From assembly GCF_002362255.1 (NCBI RefSeq), contig NZ_LPVV01000005.1, positions 1-58,209 on the forward strand: a stretch of 58,209 nt of DNA, given 5' to 3'. The notes under the pieces were generated by a model that ran no database searches, had not been told where the DNA came from, and saw only the letters and a program-made list of their open reading frames with translations. Positions 42,906 to 51,927 of this stretch are shown one piece after another (within the stretch, counting starts at the first letter, position 1; each line of letters starts with the position of its first letter). This DNA comes from Microbacterium sp. SZ1 (GTDB lineage Bacteria; Actinomycetota; Actinomycetes; Actinomycetales; Microbacteriaceae). The position numbers and the translations under genes were made by a program.

Positions 42906-45905
42906 ATGCATGACGACACCTCGCTCACCGTCGGCCGCGTCAAGCGCGTCCTGGAAGAGCGGATCCGCCCCGCCGTCCACTCGGCATCCGTGCCGCTGGA
43001 GGTCGCGCTGCACGAGCTGCCGGGCGAGCCGATCGCCCCGACCGAGGGACTCGCCCTCGACTTCGAACCGGCCGCGGTCGGCGAGATGTGGGGCCCGGCC
43101 TGGGGCACCACCTGGTTCCGCCTCACGGGCAGCGTGCCTGCCGAGTGGGCCGGCCGCCGCGTCGAGGCAGCGATCGACCTCGGCTTCGACATCAACATGC
43201 CCGGCTTCCAGTGCGAGGCGCTCGTCTACCGCCCCGACGGCTCGCCCGTGAAGAGCATCAACCCGCGCAACCAGTGGGTCCCGATCGCGCAGACCGCCCG
43301 GGGCGACGAGCCCGTGGAGCTGTACCTCGAGGCGGCCGCGAACCCCGTGCTCCTCGACTACCACCCCTTCCTACCCACGCAGGAGGGCGATGTCCGCACC
43401 TCCTCGAAGGAGCGGCTGTACCGCTCCCGGCGGATGGACCTCGCCGTCTTCGAGCAGGAGGTCTTCGACGTGTCCCTCGACCTCGAGGTCCTGTACGAGC
43501 TGCAGGCCGAGCTCGCGCCGACGTCGCCGCGCCGCATGCGCATCCTGCAGGCGATGGATGACGCGCTCGACGTGCTCGACCTGCAGCGCATCGCCGAGAC
43601 GGCATCCGACGCCCGTGCCCGTCTCGCCGACGTCCTCGCCGCGCCGGCCGAGGCGAGTGCGCACCAGATCTCGGCGATCGGCCACGCGCACATCGACTCC
43701 GCCTGGCTGTGGCCGGTGCGCGAGACGATCCGCAAGGTCGCCCGCACGACCTCATCGATGACCTCGCTGATCGAGGAGCAGCCCGACTTCCAATACGGCA
43801 TGTCGAGCGCGCAGCAGTACGCGTGGCTCAAGCAGCACCGCCCCGAGGTGTGGGAGCGCGTCAAGGCCGCCGTCGCCGACGGACGCTTCCTGCCGCTCGG
43901 CGGTATGTGGGTCGAGTCCGACACCGTGATGCCCACGGGCGAGTCGCTCGTGCGTCAGTTCTCGTACGGCCAGCGGTTCTTCGAGCGCGAGTTCGGCATC
44001 CGCTCGAAGGGCGTCTGGCTGCCCGACAGCTTCGGATACTCGCCCGCACTGCCGCAGCTCATGCGCCGCGCCGGGTTCGAGTGGTTCTTCACGCAGAAGA
44101 TCTCGTGGAACCAGCAGAACGTCTTCCCGCACCACTCCTTCCTGTGGGAGGGCATCGACGGCTCGCGGATGTTCACGCACTTCCCGTCGATGGACACCTA
44201 CAACTCGCAGCTGAGCGGCATGGAGGTCGCGAAGGCCGCGCGCCAGTTCAAGGAGAACCGCGTCTCGTCGCGGTCGATCGCCCCGGTGGGCTGGGGCGAC
44301 GGCGGTGGCGGCACCACGCGCGAGATGACCGGCAAGGCCGAGCGCCTGCGCGACCTCGAGGGCAGCGCGCGCGTCGAGTGGGAGCATCCTGACTCCTTCT
44401 TCGAGAAGGCGCGCGCCGAGATCGCGAACCCCGCGGTCTGGGTCGGCGAGCTCTACCTCGAGCTGCACCGCGGAACGCTCACGAGCCAGCACGCGACGAA
44501 GGCGCTGCACCGCTGGGCGGAGCACGCGCTCGTCGAGGCGGAGCTGTGGGCGGCGACGGATGCCGTGCGCACCGGCGCCGCGTACCCGAAGGCTGAGATC
44601 GACCGGCTGTGGGAGACGGTGCTGCTGCACGAGTTCCACGACATCCTTCCCGGCACCTCGATCGCCTGGGTGCACCGTGAGGCCGTCGAGGTGCTGACCG
44701 GCGTGCTGTCGGATGCGCAGGACATCGCGGATGCCGCCCGGCGGTCGCTCGCGGGCGACGGCGACCGCGAGCTGCGGTTCACGCCGTCATCGGTCGGCGC
44801 AGGCGCGGGTCGCGCGCTCGGCGCGGCCTGGGTCTCCGAAGCGGTGGACCCCACCGTATCGCTCAGCGAGGAGGCCGGCGGGTGGCGCCTGGAGAACGAT
44901 CTCGTGTCGGTGCTCGTGTCGGGTGAGGGCCTGATCGTGTCGGCCGTCGACAAGGCCACCGGTCGGGAGGCCGTCGCCGAGGGGCGCGCCGCGAACCTGT
45001 TCCAGCTGCACCAGGACTTCCCGAACATGTGGGACGCCTGGGACATCGACCGCTACTACCGCAACAGCGTCACCGACCTGACCGGGGCGGCCTCGATCTC
45101 GGCATCCGTCGTCGACGGCGCAGCCGTGGTGCGGGTGGTGCGCGAGTTCTCGCAGTCGCGCATCGAGCAGACGATCGTGCTGCCGCAGGGCTCGCGCACC
45201 GTGCACCTGCGCAACGACGTCGACTGGCACGAGACCGAGAAGCTGCTGAAGCTCGCGTTCCCGCTCGATGTGCAGGCCTCGCACACCGAGGCCGAGACGC
45301 AGTTCGGCTACCAGGCGCGCGTCACCCACACGAACACCAGCTGGGAGGCCGCGAAGTTCGAGGCCTCCATGCACCGCTTCCTGCTCGTGCGCGAGCAGGA
45401 CTTCGGCGTCGCGCTCGTCAACGACTCGATCTACGGCTACGACACGTCGCGCGACGTCGAGGGTGACGCCGTCACGACGACCGTGCGTCTGTCGCTGCTG
45501 CGCGCACCGCGGTTCCCCGACCCCGACACCGACCACGGGCATCACGAGATCGAGATCGGTTTCGTGATCGGAGCGGATGCCGCGATCGCTACCGCCGAGG
45601 GCATCGCGCTGAACGCGCCCGCGACGGTCGTGCGCGGTGCGCGTGAGGTCGAGCCGCTCGTGTCGGTGCACGGCGAGGGCATCGTCGTCTCCGGCGTCAA
45701 GCTCGCCGACGACGGATCGGGCGATGTGATCGTGCGGCTGTACGAGGCGCTCGGGCGCCGTGCGGTCGGCTCGCTGGCCGTCGGGTTCGAGCACTCGGAG
45801 ATCCGCGAGGTCTCGCTCATCGAGGATCCGCTGGACGACGCCCGCGTGGGTGGCGAGCTGTCACTGCGGCCGTTCGAGGTGCGGACGCTGCGCATCACGC
45901 GCTGA
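42906..45905 (+). CDS. GH38 alpha-mannosidase
   Basis: A 999-aa cytoplasmic alpha-mannosidase. The zinc site motif GHAHIDSAWLWP (His262 and Asp264 likely ligands) is followed by GMWVESDTVMPTGESLVRQ, then WLPDSFGYSPALPQLMRRA with nucleophile Asp374, and HEFHDILPGTS, which also contributes to the metal site. A central three-helix domain and C-terminal beta-sandwich domains complete the usual 1000-aa layout. It would remove alpha-1,3, alpha-1,6 or alpha-1,2 mannoses from imported glycans, complementing GH92. It has its own regulon operator and a strong terminator. Confidence 0.95.
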   Translation: MHDDTSLTVGRVKRVLEERIRPAVHSASVPLEVALHELPGEPIAPTEGLALDFEPAAVGEMWGPAWGTTWFRLTGSVPAEWAGRRVEAAIDLGFDINMPGFQCEALVYRPDGSPVKSINPRNQWVPIAQTARGDEPVELYLEAAANPVLLDYHPFLPTQEGDVRTSSKERLYRSRRMDLAVFEQEVFDVSLDLEVLYELQAELAPTSPRRMRILQAMDDALDVLDLQRIAETASDARARLADVLAAPAEASAHQISAIGHAHIDSAWLWPVRETIRKVARTTSSMTSLIEEQPDFQYGMSSAQQYAWLKQHRPEVWERVKAAVADGRFLPLGGMWVESDTVMPTGESLVRQFSYGQRFFEREFGIRSKGVWLPDSFGYSPALPQLMRRAGFEWFFTQKISWNQQNVFPHHSFLWEGIDGSRMFTHFPSMDTYNSQLSGMEVAKAARQFKENRVSSRSIAPVGWGDGGGGTTREMTGKAERLRDLEGSARVEWEHPDSFFEKARAEIANPAVWVGELYLELHRGTLTSQHATKALHRWAEHALVEAELWAATDAVRTGAAYPKAEIDRLWETVLLHEFHDILPGTSIAWVHREAVEVLTGVLSDAQDIADAARRSLAGDGDRELRFTPSSVGAGAGRALGAAWVSEAVDPTVSLSEEAGGWRLENDLVSVLVSGEGLIVSAVDKATGREAVAEGRAANLFQLHQDFPNMWDAWDIDRYYRNSVTDLTGAASISASVVDGAAVVRVVREFSQSRIEQTIVLPQGSRTVHLRNDVDWHETEKLLKLAFPLDVQASHTEAETQFGYQARVTHTNTSWEAAKFEASMHRFLLVREQDFGVALVNDSIYGYDTSRDVEGDAVTTTVRLSLLRAPRFPDPDTDHGHHEIEIGFVIGADAAIATAEGIALNAPATVVRGAREVEPLVSVHGEGIVVSGVKLADDGSGDVIVRLYEALGRRAVGSLAVGFEHSEIREVSLIEDPLDDARVGGELSLRPFEVRTLRITR

Positions 45906-45915
45906 GGTTCTATCC

Positions 45916-45948
45916 CGTACGCGCGCGGGACCTTCCCGCGCGCGTGCG
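45916..45948 (+). terminator. Terminator hairpin after the GH38 gene
   Basis: A 15-bp GC-rich stem (one G-U pair; core ACGCGCGCGGGA with its complement) and a 3-nt loop, starting 11 nt after the stop codon. No T-tract. Confidence 0.65.
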
Positions 45949-45993
45949 CGACGGGCTGTTGTGGCGACCGCCTCACGGGAGGACGATGGCGGC

Positions 45994-46404
45994 ATGGCGA
46001 CCATCGACGACGTGCGAGCGATCGCGCTCGCGCTGCCCGGAGTGACCGAGCGGGTAGGCGGCCACACCGGGGAGCCGGCGTGGCGACTGTCAAGCGGGCA
46101 GATCGCGTGGATCCGCGGTCCCCGCGCGACCGACCTGCGGCAGCTCGCCGCGCTCGGTGCCGCGTGGCCGGAGGGTCCGGTGCTCGCCGTGCGGGTCGGC
46201 AGCCAGGAGGAGAAGGAGGCGCTGCTCGCGGCCGAACCAGGCATCCTCTTCTCGATCCCGCATTTCGACGGGTATTCGGGACTGCTCGTGAAGCTGGACG
46301 TGATCGGTCGCGACCGTCTCGCGGAGCTCATCGCCGACGCCTGGCTCGTGCGAGCCCCCGTGCTCGTCGCGAAGCGGTGGCTCGACGAGCGCGGACTCGC
46401 CTAG
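45994..46404 (+). CDS. MmcQ/YjbR-family protein
   Basis: A 136-aa protein matching the MmcQ/YjbR (CyaY-like fold) family: it begins TIDDVRAIALALPGVTE, has a central strand region (LAVRVGSQEEKEALLA) and ends with LIADAWLVRAPVLVAKRW. Members are often called DNA-binding, but the cellular role is unknown. GGGAGG lies about 11 nt before the ATG. It has no evident link to the glycan locus. Confidence 0.8.
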   Translation: MATIDDVRAIALALPGVTERVGGHTGEPAWRLSSGQIAWIRGPRATDLRQLAALGAAWPEGPVLAVRVGSQEEKEALLAAEPGILFSIPHFDGYSGLLVKLDVIGRDRLAELIADAWLVRAPVLVAKRWLDERGLA

Positions 46405-46437
46405 CGCGGGATGCTCCTGCGCCAGGGTTTCATCGCG

Positions 46438-46507
46438 GGTCGTTGAGCGAGCGGAGCGAGACGAAACGTTGTCCTCGGTCGTTGAGCGAGCGGAGCGAGT
46501 CGAAACG
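46438..46507. repeat. Two copies of a short REP-like repeat
   Basis: Two 31-nt copies (46438-46468 and 46477-46507) sharing GTTGAGCGAGCGGAGCGAG and differing at one base, separated by 8 nt. The internal CGAGCGGAGCGAG is partly self-complementary to the reverse strand sequence CTCGCTCCGCTCG. This element is frequent between genes in Microbacterium-type genomes. Confidence 0.75.
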
Positions 46508-46647
46508 CGGTGAGGTTCCTGGTGCGCCGCCGTCGTCTTTCTTCCCTATTCCGTGGTGTTCCGGTGTTCTGGAATGTCTTTCTGATCTGGCCTGTTTATG
46601 GTGGTTTCCGGCCGGTGAATGTCGGTGGTCGTGGGTTGGATAGGGGT

Positions 46648-48172
46648 ATGTCCCATCCCGCCGAGATGCTTGCTCGGGTCGTGTCCGACCTGGATGCGGT
46701 GCTGTCCGACTCCGCCCTTGCGGGGTTGTCGGATGTGGACCGGGTGCGGGTGTTGCAGGTGGCGGGTGCGGTCGCGCGGCGGGTGGATGCGGTGGTGGTG
46801 GAGACTCTCGGGTCGACGAATCCGACGGATCTCGCCCACGGGGCGGTGTCGGAGTGCGCAGGAGCTGGTGCAGCGCACGCTGCTCGTCGACGGGCCGGGT
46901 GCGGGGCGGGTGGTGAAGGCGGTAGGGGTGGTGCGGCGGGAGTCGAGCCTGGTGTCGGGGGAGTGGTTGCCGGCCCGGTGGCCGGGGGTGCGAGACGCGC
47001 TGTTGGACGGGGTGATCGGGGTCGCGGGGGTGCTCGCGGCGACGGGCCCGGTGGAGCGGATCCATGACCGGATCGGGGCGGAGGAGAGACTGGCAGCGGA
47101 CGCGTTCCTCGCCGACACCGCCCGCGGGATTCTTGATCACGACGCGGGTGATGATGCCAGCGACGATCCGGCGGATGACGTTGTTGGTTCGGACGTGGCA
47201 GGTAGGGGTAGGTCCGGTCCGGGGGTGATGCCGGAGGATCTGGGGCGGATCGCGCAGCAGATCGCGGTGGTGTTGGACCCGGACGGGCCCGAGCTGGATG
47301 ATCAGTACGCCCTGCAGCGTCGCGGGGTGACGATCGGGCGCCTGCACCAGGGCCTTCACCGGATCACCGGGCATCTCCTCCCCGACGCCGCAGCGCAACT
47401 GCAGACGGTCCTGGATGCCATGCTGAACCCGAAAGTCGACGGCCCACCCCACCCGACCGGCGTGCGATTCGCGCCCTCCGCGGACGACGACCGAAACGGT
47501 TCGTGCGGTGTCGGAGGTGACCCCGTCACGATCGACCTAGCCGTAACCGAACCGGATTCGTGGAGTGCGGATCCGCGGGCGGTGATCGATCCCCGCACCC
47601 ACGCACAGAAACGTCATGATGCGTTCGCGGCGGCGTTAGGGATCGCGGCCCGACACCAGGACATGCCCTCCCTGGGCGGGGCAGCGCCGACCCTCGTTGT
47701 GACGGTCGATGCGAAAGACTTGGCCGCGAACACGGGCAGGGCGCGTCTGCCCGGTTCGGATGCGACGATCCCGACCGCCGCGGCGGTGCACACGGCGTGT
47801 TCGGGGGTGATCCAGCGGGTGGTGGTCGATGAGGGGCGGATCGTGGGGATCACGGTCACCGACCGGGTGTTCACGGTGCATCAGCGGCGGGCGATCATCG
47901 CCCGCGACACCGAGTGCCTCATTCCGGGCTGTCACGTGCCGGCGGCATGGTGTGAGATCCACCACGTCACCGAACACGCCCAGGGTGGGCCGACCTCGAC
48001 CGACAACGGGGTGCCGTTGTGCTGGTGGCACCACCGCTCCCTCGACTCCTCCGGGTGGGAGATCCGCATGAACAACGGTGTCCCCCAAGTCCGCGGACCC
48101 GCCTGGTGGGACCCCACACACCACTGGCACACCCCCACCCACAGCGCCCCACCACTGGCCAGGTCGGCGTGA
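46648..48172 (+). pseudogene. DUF222/HNH endonuclease (13E12-type repeat protein), frameshifted
   Basis: The N-terminal part (MSHPAEMLARVVSDLDAVL and on to TNPTDLAHGA) reads in one frame from the ATG at 46648. Family continuity then resumes one frame later as CRSAQELVQRTLLVDGPG, so a frameshift lies at about 46840-46850 (equivalent to a 2-nt loss or 1-nt gain in GGGGCGG). The remainder is intact to the HNH domain (DTECLIPGCHVPAAW, EIHHVTEHAQGG, NGVPLCWWHH) with Cys and His ligands. These proteins are multicopy in actinobacteria, and their mobility and function are unclear. A sequencing error in the G-run is the main alternative to a real pseudogene. Confidence 0.8.
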
Positions 48173-48189
48173 TGATGTGCGAGGGGGTC

Positions 48190-48780
48190 TCAGGCCGGGC
48201 CGAGGCGAAGAACCTCCGGCGATTCGCCGCCGGTGAGCTCGTCCGCGACCCGCACGCTGCGCGCCAGGTCGTCGAGCACGCCGTCGAGTGTGCCGAACCG
48301 CTCTCGGTCACTGCAGACCGCGGTGACCGTGATGAGGTGAGTCCCCGTGTCCCACGTGTAGGTCGCGAACGGCGGGGTCGCGGGCGACGGCGGCATCGCG
48401 ACGACGAGCTTCTCGCCTGCGCCCAGCCACCGGCTCGAGAACGACTGCGTGTCGTCGTAGTCCATCGGCATCGACGCACGGGCGATCCGAACGTCCGGGG
48501 TCAGCACCTGCACCGTCGCCATCGCGACGACGAGCTCAGGATCCGCCTTCCACGTCCACACGAGAACGCGGCCGTCCGCCCGGCGCATGAGCATCGGCGC
48601 CGCCTGACTCATCGCCCACGCCCCGAACCGGGATCCGGGTCGCTCCGTCGCCCCGAGGGCGGCGTTCGCCTGGCCGAGCAGCATCCTGATCGCGGCCTTG
48701 CGGTGGCGGCGCCCCTTCCACCCGAGAGAGTCGGTCACGGGGATCCACAGCTGCGGGTCGGCGTCGGCTGTCAGTCGCAT
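48190..48780 (-). CDS. Uncharacterised 196-aa protein
   Basis: No family recognised. The 196-aa protein has no signal peptide or membrane helix; it contains WIPVTDSLGWKGRRHRKAAIRML at the N-terminus and beta-strand-like segments (ADGRVLVWTWKADPEL; HLITVTAVCSDRERFGTLDGVLDDLA). Codon use is like its neighbours. The ATG lacks an obvious ribosome binding site. It lies between the HNH pseudogene and two glycosyltransferases and is transcribed alone. Confidence 0.65.
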   Translation of the reverse strand: MRLTADADPQLWIPVTDSLGWKGRRHRKAAIRMLLGQANAALGATERPGSRFGAWAMSQAAPMLMRRADGRVLVWTWKADPELVVAMATVQVLTPDVRIARASMPMDYDDTQSFSSRWLGAGEKLVVAMPPSPATPPFATYTWDTGTHLITVTAVCSDRERFGTLDGVLDDLARSVRVADELTGGESPEVLRLGPA

Positions 48781-48933
48781 GACACCACGGTACGGGGCGA
48801 ACCTGTGCGGCACAGCGCAGCCGGGGCATCCGATCCGCCCCCGCTCGGCCCGCCTCGGCGGCGCGATCAGAGCCCTCGGGTAGAGTGGCCACCGCCCAGA
48901 TCGGGCTCCCTGGCCGCCAGACCGATAGGCAGA

Positions 48934-50190
48934 ATGTCTCCCTCTCCCTCCGATCCGACGAGCGCTCCCGACGCCGCATCCGCTCCCGACGCCGCCTCTG
49001 CCGCCGCCCCCACGACCGGGTCGCGTCCGCTGCGCATCCTCATCGGCTGCGACACCTTCTCGCCCGACATCAACGGGGCAGCCCGCTTCGCCGAGCGCCT
49101 CGCGGCCGGGCTCGTGCAGCGCGGCGACGACGTGCACATCGTCGCCCCCAACCAGGCCTACCGACGCACTCCCGCGCGCACCGAGGTGATCGAGGGCGAG
49201 CCGATGACCGTGCACCGTCTGCCGTCGGTGCGCTGGGCACCGCACGACTGGCTGCGCTTCGTGTGGCCGTGGCGCTCGAAGCACTACGCCCGCAAGGTGC
49301 TCGACGCGGTGCAGCCCGACGTCGTGCACATCCAGTCGCACATCGTGATCGGCCGCGGCCTCGCCCGCATCGCTCACCAGCGCGGCATCCCGGTGATCGC
49401 GACCAACCACGTGATGGCGGAGAACATCCTCGACCACACCACGATGCCGAAGTTCATCGACGACCTCGTGCTGCGCTTCGCCTGGGCCGACGCCAAGCGC
49501 ACCTTCGGCCTCACCCGCGCCATCACGACGCCGACGCGACGCGCCGCCGACTTCCTCGAGCGCACCGTCGCGGTGCAGAACGTCATCCCGGTCAGCTGCG
49601 GCATCGACCGTACCCAGTACACCCCGATGATCGGTCCGCGCGAGAAGAACCGCATCGTCTTCGTCGGCAGGCTTACCGCCGAGAAGCAGGTCGAGGTGAT
49701 CCTGCAGGCGATGACCAAGCTCGACCCGGCGCTCGACGTCACATTCGACATCGTCGGCGGCGGCGACCAGCGCAAACAGCTCGAGAACCTCACCGCACAG
49801 CTCGGCCTCGCCGACCGCGTCACGTTCCACGGCCGCACGACCGACGAGGAGCTGCGTGCGCTGCTGTCTCGCGCGTCGGTGTTCACGATCGCCTCGATCG
49901 CCGAGCTGCAGTCGATCGCGACCATGGAGGCCATGGCCTCGGCACTGCCCATCGTCGCCGCCGACGCGGTCGCCCTCCCGCACCTCGTCCACGACGGCGA
50001 GAACGGCTACCTGTTCGAGCCAGGCAACGCGGATGCTCTCGCGGCCCGCCTCACGGATGTGCTCACCGCTGACCAGGCCGAATACGAGCGGATGCAGCGG
50101 GCGTCTCTTGACGGCGTCGTCATCCACGACATCAACCGCACCCTCGACACCTTCGAGGCGCTGTACCGCGACGAGCCGCTGCCGCAGTAG
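48934..50190 (+). CDS. GT4-family glycosyltransferase
   Basis: A 418-aa GT-B fold glycosyltransferase. The N-terminal domain begins ILIGCDTFSPDINGAARFAERLAAGL, the pattern seen in actinobacterial mannosyl and phosphatidylinositol-linked transferases. The C-terminal domain has IVFVGRLTAEKQVEVIL and ASIAELQSIATMEAMASALPIVA, where the Glu-rich ExxxxxxxE motif binds the sugar nucleotide. The first 30 residues contain a short Ala/Ser/Pro/Asp repeat and look disordered. It is followed after 9 bp by a second GT4 gene. The acceptor and sugar are unknown; mannosyl transfer to a cell-envelope lipid is a reasonable guess. Confidence 0.88.
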   Translation: MSPSPSDPTSAPDAASAPDAASAAAPTTGSRPLRILIGCDTFSPDINGAARFAERLAAGLVQRGDDVHIVAPNQAYRRTPARTEVIEGEPMTVHRLPSVRWAPHDWLRFVWPWRSKHYARKVLDAVQPDVVHIQSHIVIGRGLARIAHQRGIPVIATNHVMAENILDHTTMPKFIDDLVLRFAWADAKRTFGLTRAITTPTRRAADFLERTVAVQNVIPVSCGIDRTQYTPMIGPREKNRIVFVGRLTAEKQVEVILQAMTKLDPALDVTFDIVGGGDQRKQLENLTAQLGLADRVTFHGRTTDEELRALLSRASVFTIASIAELQSIATMEAMASALPIVAADAVALPHLVHDGENGYLFEPGNADALAARLTDVLTADQAEYERMQRASLDGVVIHDINRTLDTFEALYRDEPLPQ

Positions 50191-50199
50191 CGGCCGATC

Positions 50200-51405
50200 A
50201 TGCACGTCGTCTTCTTCGGAGATCAGCACCTCGACTCCCTCGGCGGCGCCCAGGTGTCGATGCGGTTGCAGCGCGAGTTCCTCGAGCGCGCAGGCCACAC
50301 CGTCACGGTCGTCGCGCCGCGCATGCACGGGCCGCGTGCCGCCCGCACGCCGAATCCGGCGAACGTCGACCTCCCGTCGATCCCGATCACCGTCGACCGC
50401 GAGTACGCGATGTCGTGGCCGGGCCGCGCGACCGACCGCACCCTCGACCGCGCCCTCACGCGCCGCCCGCCGGTCGACCTCGTGCACGTGCAGGCCGACT
50501 TCTGGGGCGCCTTCATCGGACACCGTTACGCGGCTCGTCACGGCATCCCCGTCGTGCACACGATGCACAACCGGGTCGACGTGGGCATCGCCGCCGTGAC
50601 CCCGCTGCATCGCCCCGTGCTCGCGGTGCTCAACGCGTGGCGGCGCGTCGCCCTGCGCGGAGTCGCCGCACCTGTCGCCGGGTCGGACGGCTGGGCGTTC
50701 CTGCGGGGACTCGCCAGCGGAGCGGATGCCGTGACCGCGCCGTCGACCCACTTCGCCCGCCGGCTGGAGGAGCACGGCGTCTTCTCGCCCGTCGACGTCG
50801 TGTGGAACGGCATCGACGACGACATCCGCGAGCAGACGCTCGCCGCCACCCCCGCGCAGCGAGAGGCCGGGCGGCCTCGGTTCGTGTGGCTCGGTCGCAT
50901 GAGTCCCGAGAAGCGCCTGCTGCCGTTCCTCGAGGCGTTCGTCGCGTCCGGCGTCGACGCCGACCTGGAGATCATCGGCGGCGGGGCGCAGCGCGCGGCG
51001 GCCGAGAGGATCGTCGCAGGCCTTCCGCACGTCCGCTTCGCCGGTCGCCTCAGCTACCCGCAGACGCTCGCGCGGATCGCTGCGGCTGACGCGCTCGTGC
51101 AGACGTCGATCGGCTTCGAGACCCAGGGCATGACGCCCTTCGAGGCCGCGACCCTCGGCACGCCGTCGATCATCAGCGACCCCGACATCGCCGCAGAACT
51201 CGGAGGCGGGCTGTGGGCCGTCCCCGGCGCAGCCGGTACGGAGGCGCAGCGGCGCGCCGGACTCGTCGAGACGCTGCAGCGCGCGGCATCCGACATCGCC
51301 TCCGGGATCGCTCCCGTGCCGTCACGCGAGGTCGCCGAGGCCTTCCGCCAGTCCTCACGGACCGCCGCGATGATCGACGTGTACGAGCGGGTGCTCGCTC
51401 AGTAG
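50200..51405 (+). CDS. GT4-family glycosyltransferase
   Basis: A 401-aa second GT-B glycosyltransferase in tandem with the previous one. N-terminal VVFFGDQHLDSLGGAQVSMRL, then HVQADFWGAFIGHRYAARHGIPVVHTMHN; C-terminal FVWLGRMSPEKRLLPFLEAF and QTSIGFETQGMTPFEAATLGTPSI, which is the sugar-nucleotide binding motif. The two genes differ widely in sequence, so they likely act in sequence on one glycoconjugate. Its 3' end overlaps the next, convergent gene by 7 bp. Confidence 0.88.
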   Translation: MHVVFFGDQHLDSLGGAQVSMRLQREFLERAGHTVTVVAPRMHGPRAARTPNPANVDLPSIPITVDREYAMSWPGRATDRTLDRALTRRPPVDLVHVQADFWGAFIGHRYAARHGIPVVHTMHNRVDVGIAAVTPLHRPVLAVLNAWRRVALRGVAAPVAGSDGWAFLRGLASGADAVTAPSTHFARRLEEHGVFSPVDVVWNGIDDDIREQTLAATPAQREAGRPRFVWLGRMSPEKRLLPFLEAFVASGVDADLEIIGGGAQRAAAERIVAGLPHVRFAGRLSYPQTLARIAAADALVQTSIGFETQGMTPFEAATLGTPSIISDPDIAAELGGGLWAVPGAAGTEAQRRAGLVETLQRAASDIASGIAPVPSREVAEAFRQSSRTAAMIDVYERVLAQ

Positions 51406-51914
51406 GGCAGCCAGGAGAACACGCCGGAGAGGCCGGTGGCGAGGTATCCCACGAAGGATGCTCCCGCGAGGCCGACCGCGATCGCGGCCGGCAGATGCGG
51501 ACCCGAGCGGCGCAGGGCGATGATCCCGACCGCCAGCGCTCCCGCGTTGCCGAGGAACACGATGAACCCGACCACGCTCGTGAACCCCATCATGACGCCG
51601 AAGTAGTCGCCGGTGTAGAGGAACGGGGTGAGCAGGGTCGACAGGAGTCGGATGCCGAGTGCCACCAGCGCGATGATGAACGCGATGCGTCCGAGTGCGC
51701 CGGCCGCGGCGCGGGGCGCCGAGGGGGCAGCGGGGTAGCCCTGCCCCTGATACTGCTGACCCTGATACTGCTGACCCTGATACTGCTGACCCTCGTACTG
51801 CTGGCTCTGGTGTGGCGAATACTGATGGTTCTGAGGCGGATAGCCGTGGGGCTGACCTGCCGGCTGCGCTCCGGGCTGCGGGGCCTGCGGATGCTGCTGA
51901 TGCGGATCTGTCAT
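51399..51914 (-). CDS. Gln/Tyr/Gly-rich N-tail membrane protein
   Basis: A 171-aa protein with a hydrophilic tail of about 70 residues, rich in Gln, Pro, Tyr and Gly and containing GQQYQ repeats, followed by three to four hydrophobic segments (IAFIIALVALGIRLL; GVMMGFTSVVGFIVFLG; AALAVGII-like). This is the layout of DUF4190-type actinobacterial membrane proteins. Function unknown. It is paralogous in layout to the next gene. Confidence 0.7.
   Translation of the reverse strand: MTDPHQQHPQAPQPGAQPAGQPHGYPPQNHQYSPHQSQQYEGQQYQGQQYQGQQYQGQGYPAAPSAPRAAAGALGRIAFIIALVALGIRLLSTLLTPFLYTGDYFGVMMGFTSVVGFIVFLGNAGALAVGIIALRRSGPHLPAAIAVGLAGASFVGYLATGLSGVFSWLPY
51745..51804 (-). repeat. 15-bp tandem repeat, four units
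   Basis: Three identical units and one degenerate unit of CCCTGATACTGCTGA on the plus strand, encoding the GQQYQ repeats of the minus-strand membrane protein. Being in frame with the gene, copy-number change would alter tail length without breaking the protein. Confidence 0.8.
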
Positions 51915-51927
51915 GGGGGCTCCCGGG

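Noticed and set aside
46438..46507. CRISPR-like repeat pair
   Set aside because: Only two copies with an 8-nt gap, no cas genes, and the sequence is a known type of dispersed intergenic repeat.
46510..46648. Possible longer N-terminus of the HNH protein
   Set aside because: The upstream residues (Arg-rich, then WNVFLIWPVYGG) do not match the family start; the ATG at 46648 does.
48781..51030. Upstream part of a 946-codon minus-strand open frame reaching back from the 196-aa gene
   Set aside because: Only the last 196 codons look like protein; the rest is antisense to two glycosyltransferases.
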